From assembly GCF_003710915.1 (NCBI RefSeq), contig NZ_RHHR01000003.1:1-64000 (forward strand): a stretch of 64,000 bases of DNA. The letters are read 5' to 3'. The notes below the pieces were generated by a model, which had not been told where the DNA came from, made no database searches, and worked only from the letters and a program-made list of their open reading frames with translations. Below, piece after piece: positions 52,105-63,596 of this stretch. The stretch comes from Brevibacillus invocatus. GTDB taxonomy: Bacteria > Bacillota > Bacilli > Brevibacillales > Brevibacillaceae. Positions within the stretch are counted from its first letter, which is position 1. Every line of letters starts with the position of its first letter. The position numbers were made by a program, and so were the translations under genes.

Positions 52105-53229
52105 TTATTCGAGGAAATCTTTTAAGCGTTTGCTTCTACTCGGATGGCGAAGCTTTCTTAAGGCTTTAGCTTCGATTTGACGAATGCGCTCACGCGTAAC
52201 GCCAAACACTTTCCCCACTTCTTCTAATGTACGGGTACGGCCGTCATCCAATCCAAACCGCAAGCGAAGTACGTTTTCTTCGCGATCTGTCAGCGTATCC
52301 AGCACGTCTTCCAGCTGCTCTTTCAACAACTCATAAGCCGCAGCATCGGAAGGCTCGAGCGCATCCTGATCTTCGATAAAATCTCCCAGGTGTGAATCGT
52401 CTTCTTCCCCAATTGGTGTTTCCAACGACACAGGCTCCTGTGCGATCTTCATAATTTCGCGAACTTTCTCTGGCGTCAGATCCATTTTTTCAGCAATTTC
52501 TTCGGGCATGGGTTCCCTGCCCAATTCCTGCAGCAGCTGTCTGGAAACACGTATGAGCTTGTTGATCGTTTCCACCATGTGCACCGGAATCCGAATCGTA
52601 CGTGCCTGGTCGGCAATCGCACGCGTAATGGCTTGGCGAATCCACCAAGTGGCATACGTACTGAACTTGAAGCCCTTGCGATAATCAAACTTCTCTACCG
52701 CCTTGATCAGACCCATATTTCCTTCTTGAATCAAATCAAGGAAAAGCATACCGCGTCCTACGTAACGCTTCGCGATCGAGACAACCAAACGCAGGTTGGC
52801 CTCAGCCAGGCGACGCTTTGCTTCTTCGTCACCTTGCTCAATACGCAGAGCCAGTTTAATCTCCTCTTCAGCGGAAAGCAGAGGAACACGACCAATTTCC
52901 TTCAGATACATACGTACAGGGTCATTGATCTTGATTCCAGGTGGAACGGAGAGATCATCGAAGTCGAATTCATCGTTGTCTTCGTCTTTCAACTGCATCT
53001 CATGGGGTTCATCATCGTCTTCGCTCTCGTTGTTTATCTCGATTCCCTGATCGCCCAGATATTCAAAAAACTCATCCATCTGATCCGAATCTTGTTCAAA
53101 ACCAGCAAGGCGATTCGTAATTTCCTTGAACGACAACGCGCCTCTTTTCTTACCTAATTCGACTAATTGTTCCTTCACTTGTTCGATGGACATTGCTTCC
53201 ATGTCAGAAGTGATGTTTTGTTTGTTCAT
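52105..53229 (-). CDS. sigA: RNA polymerase primary sigma factor SigA (RpoD)
   Basis: The 374-residue housekeeping sigma factor has region 1.1 (about 10-70), an acidic linker ([22 protein letters not shown], by position about 77-98), region 2 with [11 protein letters not shown] and [17 protein letters not shown] (about 175-200), region 3, and region 4 with [22 protein letters not shown] near the C terminus. The length is close to B. subtilis SigA (371). It lies 34 bases after dnaG in the conserved macromolecular-synthesis operon and is followed by a strong terminator. Confidence 0.97.
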   Translation of the reverse strand: MNKQNITSDMEAMSIEQVKEQLVELGKKRGALSFKEITNRLAGFEQDSDQMDEFFEYLGDQGIEINNESEDDDEPHEMQLKDEDNDEFDFDDLSVPPGIKINDPVRMYLKEIGRVPLLSAEEEIKLALRIEQGDEEAKRRLAEANLRLVVSIAKRYVGRGMLFLDLIQEGNMGLIKAVEKFDYRKGFKFSTYATWWIRQAITRAIADQARTIRIPVHMVETINKLIRVSRQLLQELGREPMPEEIAEKMDLTPEKVREIMKIAQEPVSLETPIGEEDDSHLGDFIEDQDALEPSDAAAYELLKEQLEDVLDTLTDREENVLRLRFGLDDGRTRTLEEVGKVFGVTRERIRQIEAKALRKLRHPSRSKRLKDFLE

Positions 53230-53263
53230 CTACTATCCCTCCTTCCCCGGGAATGATCGGAAG

Positions 53264-55132
53264 CTACCCTTCTTTTAAAGCATTTTCCAATTCAAGAATC
53301 TTCATCCCTGTAACGGCTGCTTGAATTTCCAGTTGTTTGCGCGCATCCTCGCTGTCCGCTGCGGTCGCTTGGAGGTGTAAGCTCCGCTGCTCTTCGCGCA
53401 ATCGTTCCAACTCGGCACGCTTCGGGTAGTTATTCACTTGTTTGATGTAGTCGCCGATCTCTAAATCAGATACGTCTTCCTTGCACTCCATCATGGCCAA
53501 TCCCGAGGCTAATTGCTTTAATGAATCGTCCTGCACATAATGTATAAACTTTCCAGGGTCCTCAGGGTTTCCCTCTGCGTAATAGGCGTACAAGTACGCG
53601 GCCAATGCATCGTGTTCGTCCACCTGAAAATGGGCGTTACACTCTTGTTGGACGCGAGTAGCAATATCTTCGTTGCGCATCATGTAGTAAAGTAGCATTC
53701 GCTCTGCCGTAAAGTAAGCGGGTGGCAATGATTTCGCGAGCGTAACTTTGCCATTATTTATACTATTATTCCATGCTGGCTCTACTTTATCCCTTTGCCG
53801 ATCACTTTTTTGTTGCCTAAAAACACGTTTGGACTCCCATTTTAAATCATTGAGGGAGAGTGAATGCTCTTCCGCCAATTGGCGCTGGTACAGATCCCTT
53901 TCGATTGGGCTGTCCAGATCATTAATGATTTCTAGTGCCTTCGCAATAAAGCGGGCTTTGTCTGTCTCATCGTTTATTACGATTTGTCCCCGTAAATGTT
54001 TCAATCGAAAAGCAGTTACTGGCATGGCTTGCAGCAAAACCTGCTGCGAAAAGGCATCCGCTCCATGCTGACGAATGTAATCATCCGGGTCTGTGCCCTG
54101 TGGCAATGGCGCCACACGTACGGTCAATCCAGCTTGCTGCAAGATGTGAATCGCTTTGCTGGTTGCTTCCTGACCAGCGGCATCACCGTCGTAACACAGT
54201 ACAACGGAATCCACATTGCGTCGAATGATACGGGCTTGTTGTTCGGTCAAAGCCGTCCCCAATGTGGCAACACCTGTTGTAAACCCGGCCTGCCATGCTG
54301 ACACGACGTCAACATACCCTTCAAACAACAATGCCTGCTTCTTCTTTCTTATGTATGGGCGGGCACGGTGCAAATTGAACAGGGTAGCGCTTTTGTTAAA
54401 CAGTACGCTTTCCGGGCTGTTCAGATACTTCGGCTGTGATTTGGCTTGCGAAGTGTCGAGCATTCTTCCGCCAAATCCAATGACGTTGCCCTGTGAATCA
54501 TGGATTGGAAACATCACGCGGCCCCGAAAACGGTCAAAAATCTTGCCGCCATCACTCTTGGCTAACAGCCCTGCTTCCACCATCACATCGAGAGAAAAAT
54601 TTCTTTTCTTCAAAAACTGTGTGAGGAAATCCCAGGAATCCGGGGCAAAGCCAATCTGATATTCGGACACGGTTTTCATGGACATCCCGCGCTGGGTGAG
54701 GTACTTCATCGCATCCACCCCATACGGCGTCTCTGTCAGCACGTATTGGTACAGCTTGGACGCGAGCTGATGCGCTTCCTGCATCAGATGCTTCAAACGT
54801 TTTTCAGGCGAGTCCTCTTCATGCTTCGACTGGAACTCGGGCATCGGTATTCCGGCACGATCTGCCAGCTTGTGCAGGGCTTCCGGAAACGTCAGCTGCT
54901 CCAGGTTCATTAAAAAGGAAAAGACATCCCCACCCGCTCCACAACCAAAGCAATGATAAAACTGTCGCTCTGCATTCACGTTGAAGGAAGGACTCTTTTC
55001 TGAGTGAAACGGGCATAACCCCAGATAGGCACGACCGCTTTTTTTCAGTTGCACGTACTCTCCTACAACATCAATGATGTCGACAGCGGAACGCACTTGA
55101 TTGACAAACTCATCGGAAGTGTGACCAGCCAT
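53264..55132 (-). CDS. dnaG: DNA primase
   Basis: The 622-residue enzyme synthesises RNA primers at the replication fork. It has the N-terminal CHC2 zinc finger (CPFHSEKSPSF near 40 with CFGCG near 61), the primase core, the TOPRIM motifs LLFEGYVDVV near 265 and CYDGDAAG near 306, and a C-terminal DnaB-interaction domain (about 450-622). The ATG follows AAAAGGTGG. It is the first gene of the dnaG-sigA pair; a 196-base gap separates it from ppsR and may hold its promoter. Confidence 0.96.
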   Translation of the reverse strand: MAGHTSDEFVNQVRSAVDIIDVVGEYVQLKKSGRAYLGLCPFHSEKSPSFNVNAERQFYHCFGCGAGGDVFSFLMNLEQLTFPEALHKLADRAGIPMPEFQSKHEEDSPEKRLKHLMQEAHQLASKLYQYVLTETPYGVDAMKYLTQRGMSMKTVSEYQIGFAPDSWDFLTQFLKKRNFSLDVMVEAGLLAKSDGGKIFDRFRGRVMFPIHDSQGNVIGFGGRMLDTSQAKSQPKYLNSPESVLFNKSATLFNLHRARPYIRKKKQALLFEGYVDVVSAWQAGFTTGVATLGTALTEQQARIIRRNVDSVVLCYDGDAAGQEATSKAIHILQQAGLTVRVAPLPQGTDPDDYIRQHGADAFSQQVLLQAMPVTAFRLKHLRGQIVINDETDKARFIAKALEIINDLDSPIERDLYQRQLAEEHSLSLNDLKWESKRVFRQQKSDRQRDKVEPAWNNSINNGKVTLAKSLPPAYFTAERMLLYYMMRNEDIATRVQQECNAHFQVDEHDALAAYLYAYYAEGNPEDPGKFIHYVQDDSLKQLASGLAMMECKEDVSDLEIGDYIKQVNNYPKRAELERLREEQRSLHLQATAADSEDARKQLEIQAAVTGMKILELENALKEG

Positions 55133-55328
55133 CTCTATCCACCTTTTAAGGAGAATCGCAGAATAAGTTATTCGTCAAAATTCGTCAATTTCCTTCTTTG
55201 GTTCACACTTCTTTTCCACATTTCTACTTTGCCACATTTCAGCAAGCGGTAAACGCGCATTCCCATCAGCCTTGGGAGTCTTACTCCATCATCATTTCTA
55301 CAAAAAACGCCAAAATCCTTCCTTCGAC

Positions 55329-56165
55329 CTATTTCTTGTCTCTTCGCATGTTATTTTTGCGAATGATCTCCAAAATGATGTTGGCTGTTTCCTCTACCGC
55401 CTTGTTGGACACATCAATGACAGGACAACCAAGACGTTCGATAATTCGCTTGGAATACGCAAGCTCCTCGGCAATTCGATCCAAATTCGCGTAATTCGCC
55501 TGTGCTGTTAGTCCTAGTGCTTTTAGCCTCTCTGTGCGAATGCCGTTCAACTGCTCCGGATTGATGGTCAGCCCGATACAGCGCTCAGGCGGCAACTCGA
55601 ACAGCTCCTGTGGCGGGTCTACTTCTGGAACGAGCGGCACGTTGGCTACCTTCAGTCTTTTGTTTGCCAGGTACATGGATAAAGGCGTTTTGGAAGTGCG
55701 CGATACTCCGATCAGCACCACGTCTGCTCGCAAAAGTCCGCGCGGATCGCGCCCGTCATCGTATTTGACAGCGAATTCGATGGCGTCGACTTTGCGGAAA
55801 TACTCTTCGTCCAGTCTGCGAACAAGCCCAGGCTTGCCAGTCGGCGGCTCCTGCAGCATGTTTTGAAGCGTATGCATGACTGGCCCCATGACATCGATCG
55901 CCGGAATTCCGTATTTTGCAGCCTGCTCGATGATGTAGGCATTCAATTCCGGGATGACGAGGGTGAAGACGATCATCGCTTTGGATTCTCTGGCCGATGC
56001 AATGATTTCGTCAATCGATTCTTTATCTTCAATGTAGGGATACTTCTGCACATCAATACTAAATCGGTCAAACTGACTGGCTCCTGCGCGAACAACAAGC
56101 TCGGCTGTCTCACCGATGGAGTCTGAGACCACGTAGATGAGTTGTCCTTGTTGGTTTCCTAGCAT
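55329..56165 (-). CDS. ppsR: Pyruvate, phosphate dikinase / PEP synthase regulatory protein (DUF299)
   Basis: The 278-residue protein is a bifunctional ADP-dependent kinase and Pi-dependent phosphatase that regulates PPDK or PEP synthase. The N-terminal YVVSDSIGETAE motif and the P-loop GVSRTSKTP near 155 are diagnostic of the DUF299/YqfL family. It starts 11 bases after ccpN ends and is thus co-transcribed with that gluconeogenesis regulator, as in B. subtilis yqzB-yqfL. Confidence 0.93.
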   Translation of the reverse strand: MLGNQQGQLIYVVSDSIGETAELVVRAGASQFDRFSIDVQKYPYIEDKESIDEIIASARESKAMIVFTLVIPELNAYIIEQAAKYGIPAIDVMGPVMHTLQNMLQEPPTGKPGLVRRLDEEYFRKVDAIEFAVKYDDGRDPRGLLRADVVLIGVSRTSKTPLSMYLANKRLKVANVPLVPEVDPPQELFELPPERCIGLTINPEQLNGIRTERLKALGLTAQANYANLDRIAEELAYSKRIIERLGCPVIDVSNKAVEETANIILEIIRKNNMRRDKK

Positions 56166-56176
56166 CGCTTCTCCTC

Positions 56177-56815
56177 CTACACTTTCGGTTCGCTACCCAA
56201 CTCTACAAAAGCTTTGGCAATCGTCGTTTTGGTGACACGTCCGGTCAGCTCCATATTCCTCGGATCCTCTGCACTTGGGTGTACGACTGGCAAGGAGTCA
56301 ATCTGGAAATCGATCAACTTCTTGGCTGCTGAAAAGAGGGTCTCTTCTGGCCCACAGGTAATGATGTTGGGCATTCTCGACATGATGATGCTGACGGGCA
56401 CATCCTCCAGCGTCTTGTTCCCGAGTGAAGCTCGCAGCAAATCCTTGCGTGAGATCACCCCAGCCAGATACCCTTTCTGGTTGACGACGAACAGCGTGCC
56501 CACATCCTCCAGGAACAAGGTCACGATCGCATCGTAAGCGGAGGCTGATTCGGAAACAACAATCGGCATCGCTTTATATTCGTTGACGCGAAGCTTGTGA
56601 AGACGTTCACTAATAACCGAGCTTGCGGGTCGTCCGGCATAAAAATACCCGACCCTTGGTCTGGCTTCTAAATACCCTGACATGGTAAGGATGGAGAGAT
56701 CGGGACGCAAGGTTGCACGAGTCAGGTGGAGCCGATCTGCAATCTGCTCTCCCGTAATCGGTCCATCATCCTTCACTATTTGTAAGATCTGCTCTTGTCG
56801 CTTGGTAAGCTCGAT
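56177..56815 (-). CDS. ccpN: CcpN-type transcriptional repressor with CBS domains, probable AUC start
   Basis: CcpN represses gluconeogenic genes (gapB, pckA in B. subtilis). The protein has an N-terminal winged helix (residues 1-60, with TRATLRPDLSILTMSGYLEARPRVGYF split over helix and wing) and two CBS domains (about 75-200). An annotation from the first conventional start (GTG at 56776) would cut off the first helix, IELTKRQEQILQI, and has no ribosome site. The frame opens after a TGA at 56824-56822. GGGGTGAT at 56828-56821 is ideally placed for the ATC at 56815. The resulting 212 residues equal the usual CcpN length. I therefore infer initiation at AUC. Confidence 0.85.
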   Translation of the reverse strand: MELTKRQEQILQIVKDDGPITGEQIADRLHLTRATLRPDLSILTMSGYLEARPRVGYFYAGRPASSVISERLHKLRVNEYKAMPIVVSESASAYDAIVTLFLEDVGTLFVVNQKGYLAGVISRKDLLRASLGNKTLEDVPVSIIMSRMPNIITCGPEETLFSAAKKLIDFQIDSLPVVHPSAEDPRNMELTGRVTKTTIAKAFVELGSEPKV

Positions 56816-56888
56816 GGTTAATCACCCCGGTTCTATCCTGTTACCTTCTCCTAGTATTACTCTATTCGTGCAGATTTTCCTTCTTTCA

Positions 56889-56966
56889 CAGCAAAAACGG
56901 TCAAGACCATTTTTGCTGATCGCAAGCGATGTCTATATTTAATGAAAAACGTCGAGACGTTTTTCA
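56889..56966. repeat. Two consecutive palindromes upstream of ccpN
   Basis: 56889-56918 is a 30-base inverted repeat with 13 of 14 paired positions and a 2-base centre. 56943-56966 is a 24-base inverted repeat, TGAAAAACGTC with its complement around GA. Both lie between the glyS terminator and the ccpN ribosome site. They could be operators or secondary terminators; their role is not known. Confidence 0.55.
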
Positions 56967-56967
56967 C

Positions 56968-57006
56968 AAAAAGCTGCCCCCGCTCGAAATTTTGGCGGAG
57001 GCAGGT
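56968..57006 (-). terminator. Terminator of glyQS
   Basis: On the minus strand GCCTCCGC pairs with GCGGGGGC around an AAAATTTCGA loop and is followed by AGCTTTTT. It starts nine bases past the glyS stop. Confidence 0.8.
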
Positions 57007-57014
57007 CTGTTCAA

Positions 57015-59087
57015 TTAGGCAAAAACGAGTTTGGCGAAATCCGCGTAACCGAAAATCAGGCGGGACAGTCTCAGCAGCAAGCCGAGCCTGTTGGCACGTA
57101 CAGCCGGGTCCTCAGCCATGACCATGACTTGGTCGAAGAAGGATTTGATCGGTTCTTTGAGCGTTGCCAGCGATGCAAGCACCTTCTCCTGATCATCCAA
57201 GCTTTCTATTTCTTTACTAACGGATTGGTAGGCGGTATACAGATCGCGCTCGACCTGTTCTGCGAACAATGACTCGTTCACATCGTCAGCTGTCGCTTTT
57301 TGCGCGAGGTTGTTGACGCGGTTAAACTGTTCGACGATGAGTTTGTACTCCTCATCAGAAGCAACAGCAGCCATGAGCGCTTTCGCTTTGGCCAAAACAG
57401 CTGGTACCAAAGAGACATTAGCAGAGAGGACTGCATCTATAACGTCATAGCGAATGCCGTTCTCCTGCAGGACATTTTTCAGGCGCAGTGCAAAGAAGTC
57501 GATCAGATCTTTCTTTACATCTTCTGCCGTGCGCTTGTTGACACCTTGTTCAGCATAAGCGGAAAGAGCAGCGTCCCAGAGCTGTTCAAGGGATAGTGTC
57601 CAGTTGCGTTCGATCAGAATCGAGACGATACCTGCGGCCATGCGACGGAGTCCGTAAGGGTCCTGGGAGCCTGTTGGGACAATGCCAATCGCAAAGCAAC
57701 CCACAATCGTATCCAGTTTATCTGCCATGCTGACGATAGCACCTTGGGTGGAACCTGGCATCTGGTCACCGGCAAAGCGAGGCAGATAGTGTTCAAACAC
57801 ACCGCGTGCCACTACATCGCTTTCTTTTGCCTTGCGCGCGTAATCCTCACCCATGATGCCTTGCAGTTCAGGGAATTCGCCCACCATATTCGTCACCAGG
57901 TCAAACTTGGCGATTTCGGCGATGCGATCGACCTGTTGGGCTTCCGCCTGGCTGATGGCAAGCTTGTCGGCGATTTGAGCGGCTGTCTTGCGGACACGGC
58001 GCACTTTGTCTCCGATCGTGCCCAGCTCTTCATGGAACACGATGGATTCCAGTCGCTTGGTGCAGCTCTCAATCGACAGCTTCTGGTCTTCTTCATAGAA
58101 GAAGCGGGCATCGGAGAGGCGTGCACGAAGCACCTTCTCATTCCCTTTCGCTACGTTTTCCAGTGCACGGCTGTCTCCGTTGCGCACAGTCACAAAATGA
58201 TTGAGCAACTGCCCCTCGGCGTTTTCCACCGGGAAGTAGCGCTGGTGCTCACGCATCGAGGTAACGAGCACCTCACGCGGGATAGACAGGAATTCTTCCT
58301 CAAAGGTACCGAACAAGGCTGTCGGGTATTCTACGAGATGCACCACCTCGTCCAGAAGTCCTTCGTCCATCGGAATTTTCCAGCCCTGCTCCTGCTCCAT
58401 GCGGCGAATCTGCTCGACGATGGTAGCGCGGCGCTCCTCCGGATTGACGACAACATACTGTTCCGCCAGCTTGCTTACGTACTCGTCAGGCGAGCCCAGC
58501 TCCACTTCTTTCCCCAGAAAACGATGTCCGCGCGTGATGCGTCCAGCATGTACACCCGCGATTTCCAGATCAATCAGCTCTTCTCCGAACAACGCGACCA
58601 TCCAGCGGATCGGGCGCAGGTATTTCAGTTCATTGGCACCCCAGCGCATATTTTTCGGGAAGCTCATGCCCGCGATTACATCGCTCAGCTGTGGCAAAAG
58701 CTCCTTGGTTTCTTTTCCTGCTTCAGACTTACGCGCATGGATGTACTCCACACCGTTCACTTCTTTAAAATACAGCTGGTCGACCTCTACTGCGTTGCTG
58801 CGAGCGAAGCCTTGAGCTGCCTTGGACCAGTTGCCAGCTTCATCCTGAGCAATTTTGCGAGCAGGCCCTTTTGCTTCATCATTGCGATCCGGCTGTTTTT
58901 CAGCAAGTCCGCTGACCAGTACAGCGAATCGGCGAGGTGTTTCATAAGACGTGATCTGGTCAAATGGCAAACGCTCCTGAGCTAGCCATTTTTCCACTTT
59001 TTCTTTAAACTGAGTGGCCGCCTGAGCAACAAAGCGAGCCGGCATTTCTTCCAAACCAATCTCCAACAGCAAATCGCGCTTACTCAT
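57015..59087 (-). CDS. glyS: Glycine-tRNA ligase beta subunit
   Basis: The 690-residue beta subunit of the alpha2-beta2 bacterial glycyl-tRNA synthetase recognises tRNA-Gly. It starts with the family hallmark [14 protein letters not shown] and contains [11 protein letters not shown], the HD-like REHQRYFPV region and a C-terminal anticodon-binding domain (about 580-690) with [16 protein letters not shown]. The ATG at 59087 follows AAAGGAGAGGG and overlaps the glyQ stop by eight bases. The frame continues to 59198 but that stretch codes glyQ. Confidence 0.96.
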   Translation of the reverse strand: MSKRDLLLEIGLEEMPARFVAQAATQFKEKVEKWLAQERLPFDQITSYETPRRFAVLVSGLAEKQPDRNDEAKGPARKIAQDEAGNWSKAAQGFARSNAVEVDQLYFKEVNGVEYIHARKSEAGKETKELLPQLSDVIAGMSFPKNMRWGANELKYLRPIRWMVALFGEELIDLEIAGVHAGRITRGHRFLGKEVELGSPDEYVSKLAEQYVVVNPEERRATIVEQIRRMEQEQGWKIPMDEGLLDEVVHLVEYPTALFGTFEEEFLSIPREVLVTSMREHQRYFPVENAEGQLLNHFVTVRNGDSRALENVAKGNEKVLRARLSDARFFYEEDQKLSIESCTKRLESIVFHEELGTIGDKVRRVRKTAAQIADKLAISQAEAQQVDRIAEIAKFDLVTNMVGEFPELQGIMGEDYARKAKESDVVARGVFEHYLPRFAGDQMPGSTQGAIVSMADKLDTIVGCFAIGIVPTGSQDPYGLRRMAAGIVSILIERNWTLSLEQLWDAALSAYAEQGVNKRTAEDVKKDLIDFFALRLKNVLQENGIRYDVIDAVLSANVSLVPAVLAKAKALMAAVASDEEYKLIVEQFNRVNNLAQKATADDVNESLFAEQVERDLYTAYQSVSKEIESLDDQEKVLASLATLKEPIKSFFDQVMVMAEDPAVRANRLGLLLRLSRLIFGYADFAKLVFA

Positions 59088-59985
59088 GCGAACCCTCTCC
59101 TTTCGCCTTTCCTTTTTCCAGCAGTGGGAAGCCGAGACGCTCACGCTCTGCGTAATAGGTCTGAGCGACTTCGCGGGACAGGTTGCGAACGCGGGCAATA
59201 TATCCAGTGCGCTCGGTTACACTGATCGCACCTCGGGCATCCAGCAGATTAAAGGTATGGGAGCATTTCAGCACATAATCATAAGCCGGGTATACAAGGC
59301 GCTCCTTCATCAGGCGCTTCGCTTCGGCCTCATACGTATTGTACAGCTGGAACAGCATGTCCACATCCGAGAGCTCGAACGTGTATTTGGAGTGCTCGTA
59401 CTCCGGCTGCAGGAAGACGTCGCCATAGGTATAGCCATTCACCCATTCCAGTTCAAACACATTTTCCTTCTCCTGAATGTAGGAAGCGAGACGCTCCAGT
59501 CCGTATGTCAGCTCGACTGCTACGGGCTTGCACTCCAGACCCCCTACCTGCTGGAAGTACGTAAATTGAGTAATCTCCATCCCATCAAGCCATACTTCCC
59601 AGCCGAGTCCCCAAGCACCAAGACCCGGATGCTCCCAGTTGTCTTCCACAAATCGAATGTCATGCTCAAGCGGATCAATGCCGAGCTCACGCAAGCTCTC
59701 CAGATAGAGCTCCTGGATGTTGTCCGGTGACGGCTTCATGATGACCTGAAACTGGTGATGCTGGTAAAGACGGTTTGGATTTTCTCCGTAGCGACCATCA
59801 GCAGGTCGACGGGAAGGCTCCACATACGCCACATTCCAAGGCTCAGGGCCGATCGAACGAAGGAATGTCATCGGGTTCAGTGTACCCGCACCTTTTTCTA
59901 CGTCATACGGCTGCACGATCAGGCAATTTTGCTTGGCCCAAAAGTTTTGCAGGGTCAAAATGATGTCTTGAAACGTCATTTTCAT
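59080..59985 (-). CDS. glyQ: Glycine-tRNA ligase alpha subunit
   Basis: The 301-residue class II catalytic subunit forms glycyl-adenylate and charges tRNA-Gly with GlyS. It shows [19 protein letters not shown] (by position about 32-50), [19 protein letters not shown] and the FTYFQQVGG core. The ATG follows GAGGAGGAAAAAGC. It is preceded by a T-box leader with its own promoter, so the glyQS operon responds to uncharged tRNA-Gly. Confidence 0.97.
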   Translation of the reverse strand: MKMTFQDIILTLQNFWAKQNCLIVQPYDVEKGAGTLNPMTFLRSIGPEPWNVAYVEPSRRPADGRYGENPNRLYQHHQFQVIMKPSPDNIQELYLESLRELGIDPLEHDIRFVEDNWEHPGLGAWGLGWEVWLDGMEITQFTYFQQVGGLECKPVAVELTYGLERLASYIQEKENVFELEWVNGYTYGDVFLQPEYEHSKYTFELSDVDMLFQLYNTYEAEAKRLMKERLVYPAYDYVLKCSHTFNLLDARGAISVTERTGYIARVRNLSREVAQTYYAERERLGFPLLEKGKAKGEGSHE

Positions 59986-59999
59986 GCTTTTTCCTCCTC

Positions 60000-60235
60000 A
60001 AAAAAATAAAACCTCTCGCCGCCTACACCGTCTGTACAAGACCGTGTAGGGACGAGAGGTTTCTCGCGGTTCCACCCTACTTGACGAAGCTTCTAGCCTC
60101 GCCCACTTTCATAATAATTGCTCCAGAACGCCCTTCATCTGCATGGTGACCGGGCTCTCACTTTTCCCGATTCGCTTTTCACAACCAGTGGCCGACTACT
60201 CTTTTCCTTCATGGCAATATCGATGATCCAATTTG
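60000..60235 (-). promoter_or_regulatory. T-box riboswitch leader of glyQS
   Basis: The minus-strand leader contains the conserved T-box AGGGTGGAACCGCG at 60078-60065. A terminator follows: CCTCTCGTCCCTACACGG pairs with the GTGTAGG-GCGAGAGG strand, then TTTTATTTTTT. Upstream is a structured stem I region with an AGAGTAGT loop-E-like element, and a GGC at 60132-60130 that is a candidate glycine specifier. Uncharged tRNA-Gly would stabilise the antiterminator and permit glyQS transcription. Confidence 0.93.
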
Positions 60236-60241
60236 GTACTT

Positions 60242-60270
60242 ATCATAACGGAAAGAAATTCATCTGTCAA
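60242..60270 (-). promoter_or_regulatory. Sigma-A promoter of the glyQS leader
   Basis: TTGACA (60270-60265) and TATGAT (60247-60242) on the minus strand are separated by 17 bases. The -35 abuts the recO stop codon, so glyQS is an independent unit nested directly behind recO. Confidence 0.85.
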
Positions 60271-61035
60271 TTAATCGCTATTAGGCATCTGCATGCGTTC
60301 CAACTGTTCCAGAAACGAGCGACTTTTCAGGCGGAGATCGAGATGTTCGTCCATGAAGCTGCGCAAAATATGCTTCATCTGGCTGCGTGTCGCGGGCTTT
60401 ACCTCGATTTCTCCCAGCCGCTCCAAATCAAAGACCTGGAACAGCCGCAAGAGCTTCCAGGTAGAAGGAGTAACCGCTCGCGCATACGGATCAGATGGCG
60501 AGCACACCGGACACAACAAGCCGCCTTGGGTAATGCTGATCGTATACGGTTCCCTTTGTTCACCGCAATTCGTGCAATAGGAAAGCTGCGGAGATATCCC
60601 TGCCACCTGAAGCATTTTTGTTTCAAAAATGCGACAGAGAATCTCCGCATCCCGCCCTTCGTCGAGATAACGAAAGGTATGAAGCAACAATTGAAATAAA
60701 AAGGGATTTGCTTCACGTTCGTGTGTCAACCGGTCCAACAGTTCCGCTATGTATGCGGCATACGCCGTCTCATTCAGGCTCTGCCGAAGGTCACGAAACG
60801 AGTCCACGATATCTCCTTGTGAGAGATCAGGCATTCCTGCACCTGGTCCAGCCTTGCACAAGTAATAGCCGTGAGTAAATAGCTGGGAGACGGCGGCCAG
60901 GCGGCTCTTCGCCTTTTTGGCTCCGCGCACCATGATGGCCAGTTTGCCGTGCTCCCGGGTAAACAATGTTACAACCTTGCTAGACTCTCCGTAGTCTACA
61001 CTGCGGATCACAATGCCTTCCCACTTTACAAGCAT
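60271..61035 (-). CDS. recO: DNA repair protein RecO
   Basis: The 254-residue recombination mediator has an N-terminal OB fold ([18 protein letters not shown] through about 80), a helical domain and a zinc site from CTNCG near 152 and CPVC near 177. It loads RecA on SSB-coated DNA together with RecR. Its start overlaps the end of yqzL by ten bases (ATGCTTGTAA), so the two are translationally coupled in the era-yqzL-recO order. Confidence 0.95.
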   Translation of the reverse strand: MLVKWEGIVIRSVDYGESSKVVTLFTREHGKLAIMVRGAKKAKSRLAAVSQLFTHGYYLCKAGPGAGMPDLSQGDIVDSFRDLRQSLNETAYAAYIAELLDRLTHEREANPFLFQLLLHTFRYLDEGRDAEILCRIFETKMLQVAGISPQLSYCTNCGEQREPYTISITQGGLLCPVCSPSDPYARAVTPSTWKLLRLFQVFDLERLGEIEVKPATRSQMKHILRSFMDEHLDLRLKSRSFLEQLERMQMPNSD

Positions 61036-61181
61036 GCCTGCGACTCACCCAATTCGTTCTGGGCGAAATCAAACGCGTCCTCCTCATCTGGACTAGCTGT
61101 TTGATGGTGATCACGGTACAGAAGGTAAGCCTGGATATCACCGGTTGAAGCGAAAACTCTCCAAGAAAAGTCACGAAGCAT
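61026..61181 (-). CDS. yqzL: YqzL family small protein
   Basis: The 51-residue protein begins [20 protein letters not shown], the pattern of B. subtilis YqzL (MLDFTWKVFSQTGNIDTYL). An acidic C-terminal half follows. It has no assigned function but is conserved between era and recO in Bacillaceae and relatives. GGATGATGCTCC precedes the ATG, a modest ribosome site. The last ten bases overlap recO. Confidence 0.9.
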   Translation of the reverse strand: MLRDFSWRVFASTGDIQAYLLYRDHHQTASPDEEDAFDFAQNELGESQACL

Positions 61182-61285
61182 GGAGCATCATCCTTTCCCG
61201 TTTCGGCTAAGATCCACTTCCTTCTTAGAATCACCTATGCCCGTTATTCTATCCGTTGGAAAAATTTCACCTTTAGCAAGGTCTT

Positions 61286-62606
<1,321 letters not shown>

Positions 62607-62702
62607 TCATCGATAGAGTATATATGAACAAGTCTTTCAAAAGACACCAAGAAACCAGACATCTGCCTGAAAGTGCAGTTCGTCCGGTACTCTTGAGTGT
62701 TT

Positions 62703-63074
62703 CTAACCCCAAATCTTGTGGAACAAAGGAGAGCCAAAGACAGCGATTCCAATCAGGACGGCCAAACAGGCAGCCACCAAAACGGCGCCAGCGGCTGCAT
62801 CCTTGGCAATTTTCGCTTTGGCATGCCAATCTGGGGAGGCGATGTCCACAGCAGCTTCGATCGCCGTATTGACTATCTCCAGCGCAAACACAAGTGCTAT
62901 CGCAAAAAAGACTAGCAAAGTATCGTTGCGAGAAATATCCAGCCACCAGGATGCGACTAGAGCAAGAACGGCTGCGACTAGGTGGATCTGCATGTTTCGC
63001 TGAGTCTTTACCGTATAGGCTATTCCCTCTATCGCGCAGGAAAAACTGCGCACAAAGCGATGCCATTCCTTCAC
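62703..63074 (-). CDS. dgkA: Diacylglycerol kinase / undecaprenol kinase DgkA
   Basis: The 123-residue integral membrane kinase has three transmembrane helices and the family motif LEIVNTAIEAAVD near 66. In Gram-positive bacteria this enzyme mainly phosphorylates undecaprenol. It starts at a GTG at 63074 with GAGGTAGGGA overlapping the ybeY stop, eight bases from that gene. Confidence 0.93.
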   Translation of the reverse strand: MKEWHRFVRSFSCAIEGIAYTVKTQRNMQIHLVAAVLALVASWWLDISRNDTLLVFFAIALVFALEIVNTAIEAAVDIASPDWHAKAKIAKDAAAGAVLVAACLAVLIGIAVFGSPLFHKIWG

Positions 63075-63082
63075 AGCAATCC

Positions 63083-63562
63083 CTACCTCGTCAAGCCAAT
63101 TTCCTGCAAGACCTCTTCTTGACGAGAAAACATTTCCTTTTCCTCTGCCTCAGTGCCATGATCGTAGCCCAACAGGTGCAAGAATCCATGAACGGCGAGA
63201 AAGCCTAATTCGCGTTCAAAGGAATGTCCGTAGTCCTCAGCCTGTTCCTTGGTTTTGGGCAAGGAAATGATGATATCGCCAAGCATATTCGGATAGTCGT
63301 CGATCTCATCTTCGTCGATGAAGATCTCCATCTCCCCTTCACCTTCTTCATTCATGGCAAAGGACAAGACATCTGTGGGGCGATCGACACCGCGATAATC
63401 ACGATTCAGCTCGTGAATCCGCTCGTTATTCACCAGGGTAACGACAACCTCGCCGGTTACTTCTTCACGTTTAGCGGCTGCCTGCAAGCATTGAATAATC
63501 AATTCCTGCAAACGCTCTTCAATGGGTTCGATCTCTTCGTGCAAAATTTCTACAGATAGCAC
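63083..63562 (-). CDS. ybeY: rRNA maturation endonuclease YbeY
   Basis: The 159-residue zinc endoribonuclease acts in 16S rRNA 3'-end processing and ribosome quality control. The [17 protein letters not shown] motif near the C terminus carries the three zinc histidines. I place the start at a GTG at 63562 because AAAAAGGAG lies ten bases before it; the ATG at 63592 has no ribosome site. It is 34 bases downstream of the phoH stop. Confidence 0.93.
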   Translation of the reverse strand: MLSVEILHEEIEPIEERLQELIIQCLQAAAKREEVTGEVVVTLVNNERIHELNRDYRGVDRPTDVLSFAMNEEGEGEMEIFIDEDEIDDYPNMLGDIIISLPKTKEQAEDYGHSFERELGFLAVHGFLHLLGYDHGTEAEEKEMFSRQEEVLQEIGLTR

Positions 63563-63596
63563 AGTAGTAAAATCTCCTTTTTCTTCCACCATTCAT

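Noticed and set aside
57744..58985. 413-codon plus-strand open frame opposite glyS
   Set aside because: Antisense of a complete glyS; composition and absence of a ribosome site indicate a shadow frame.
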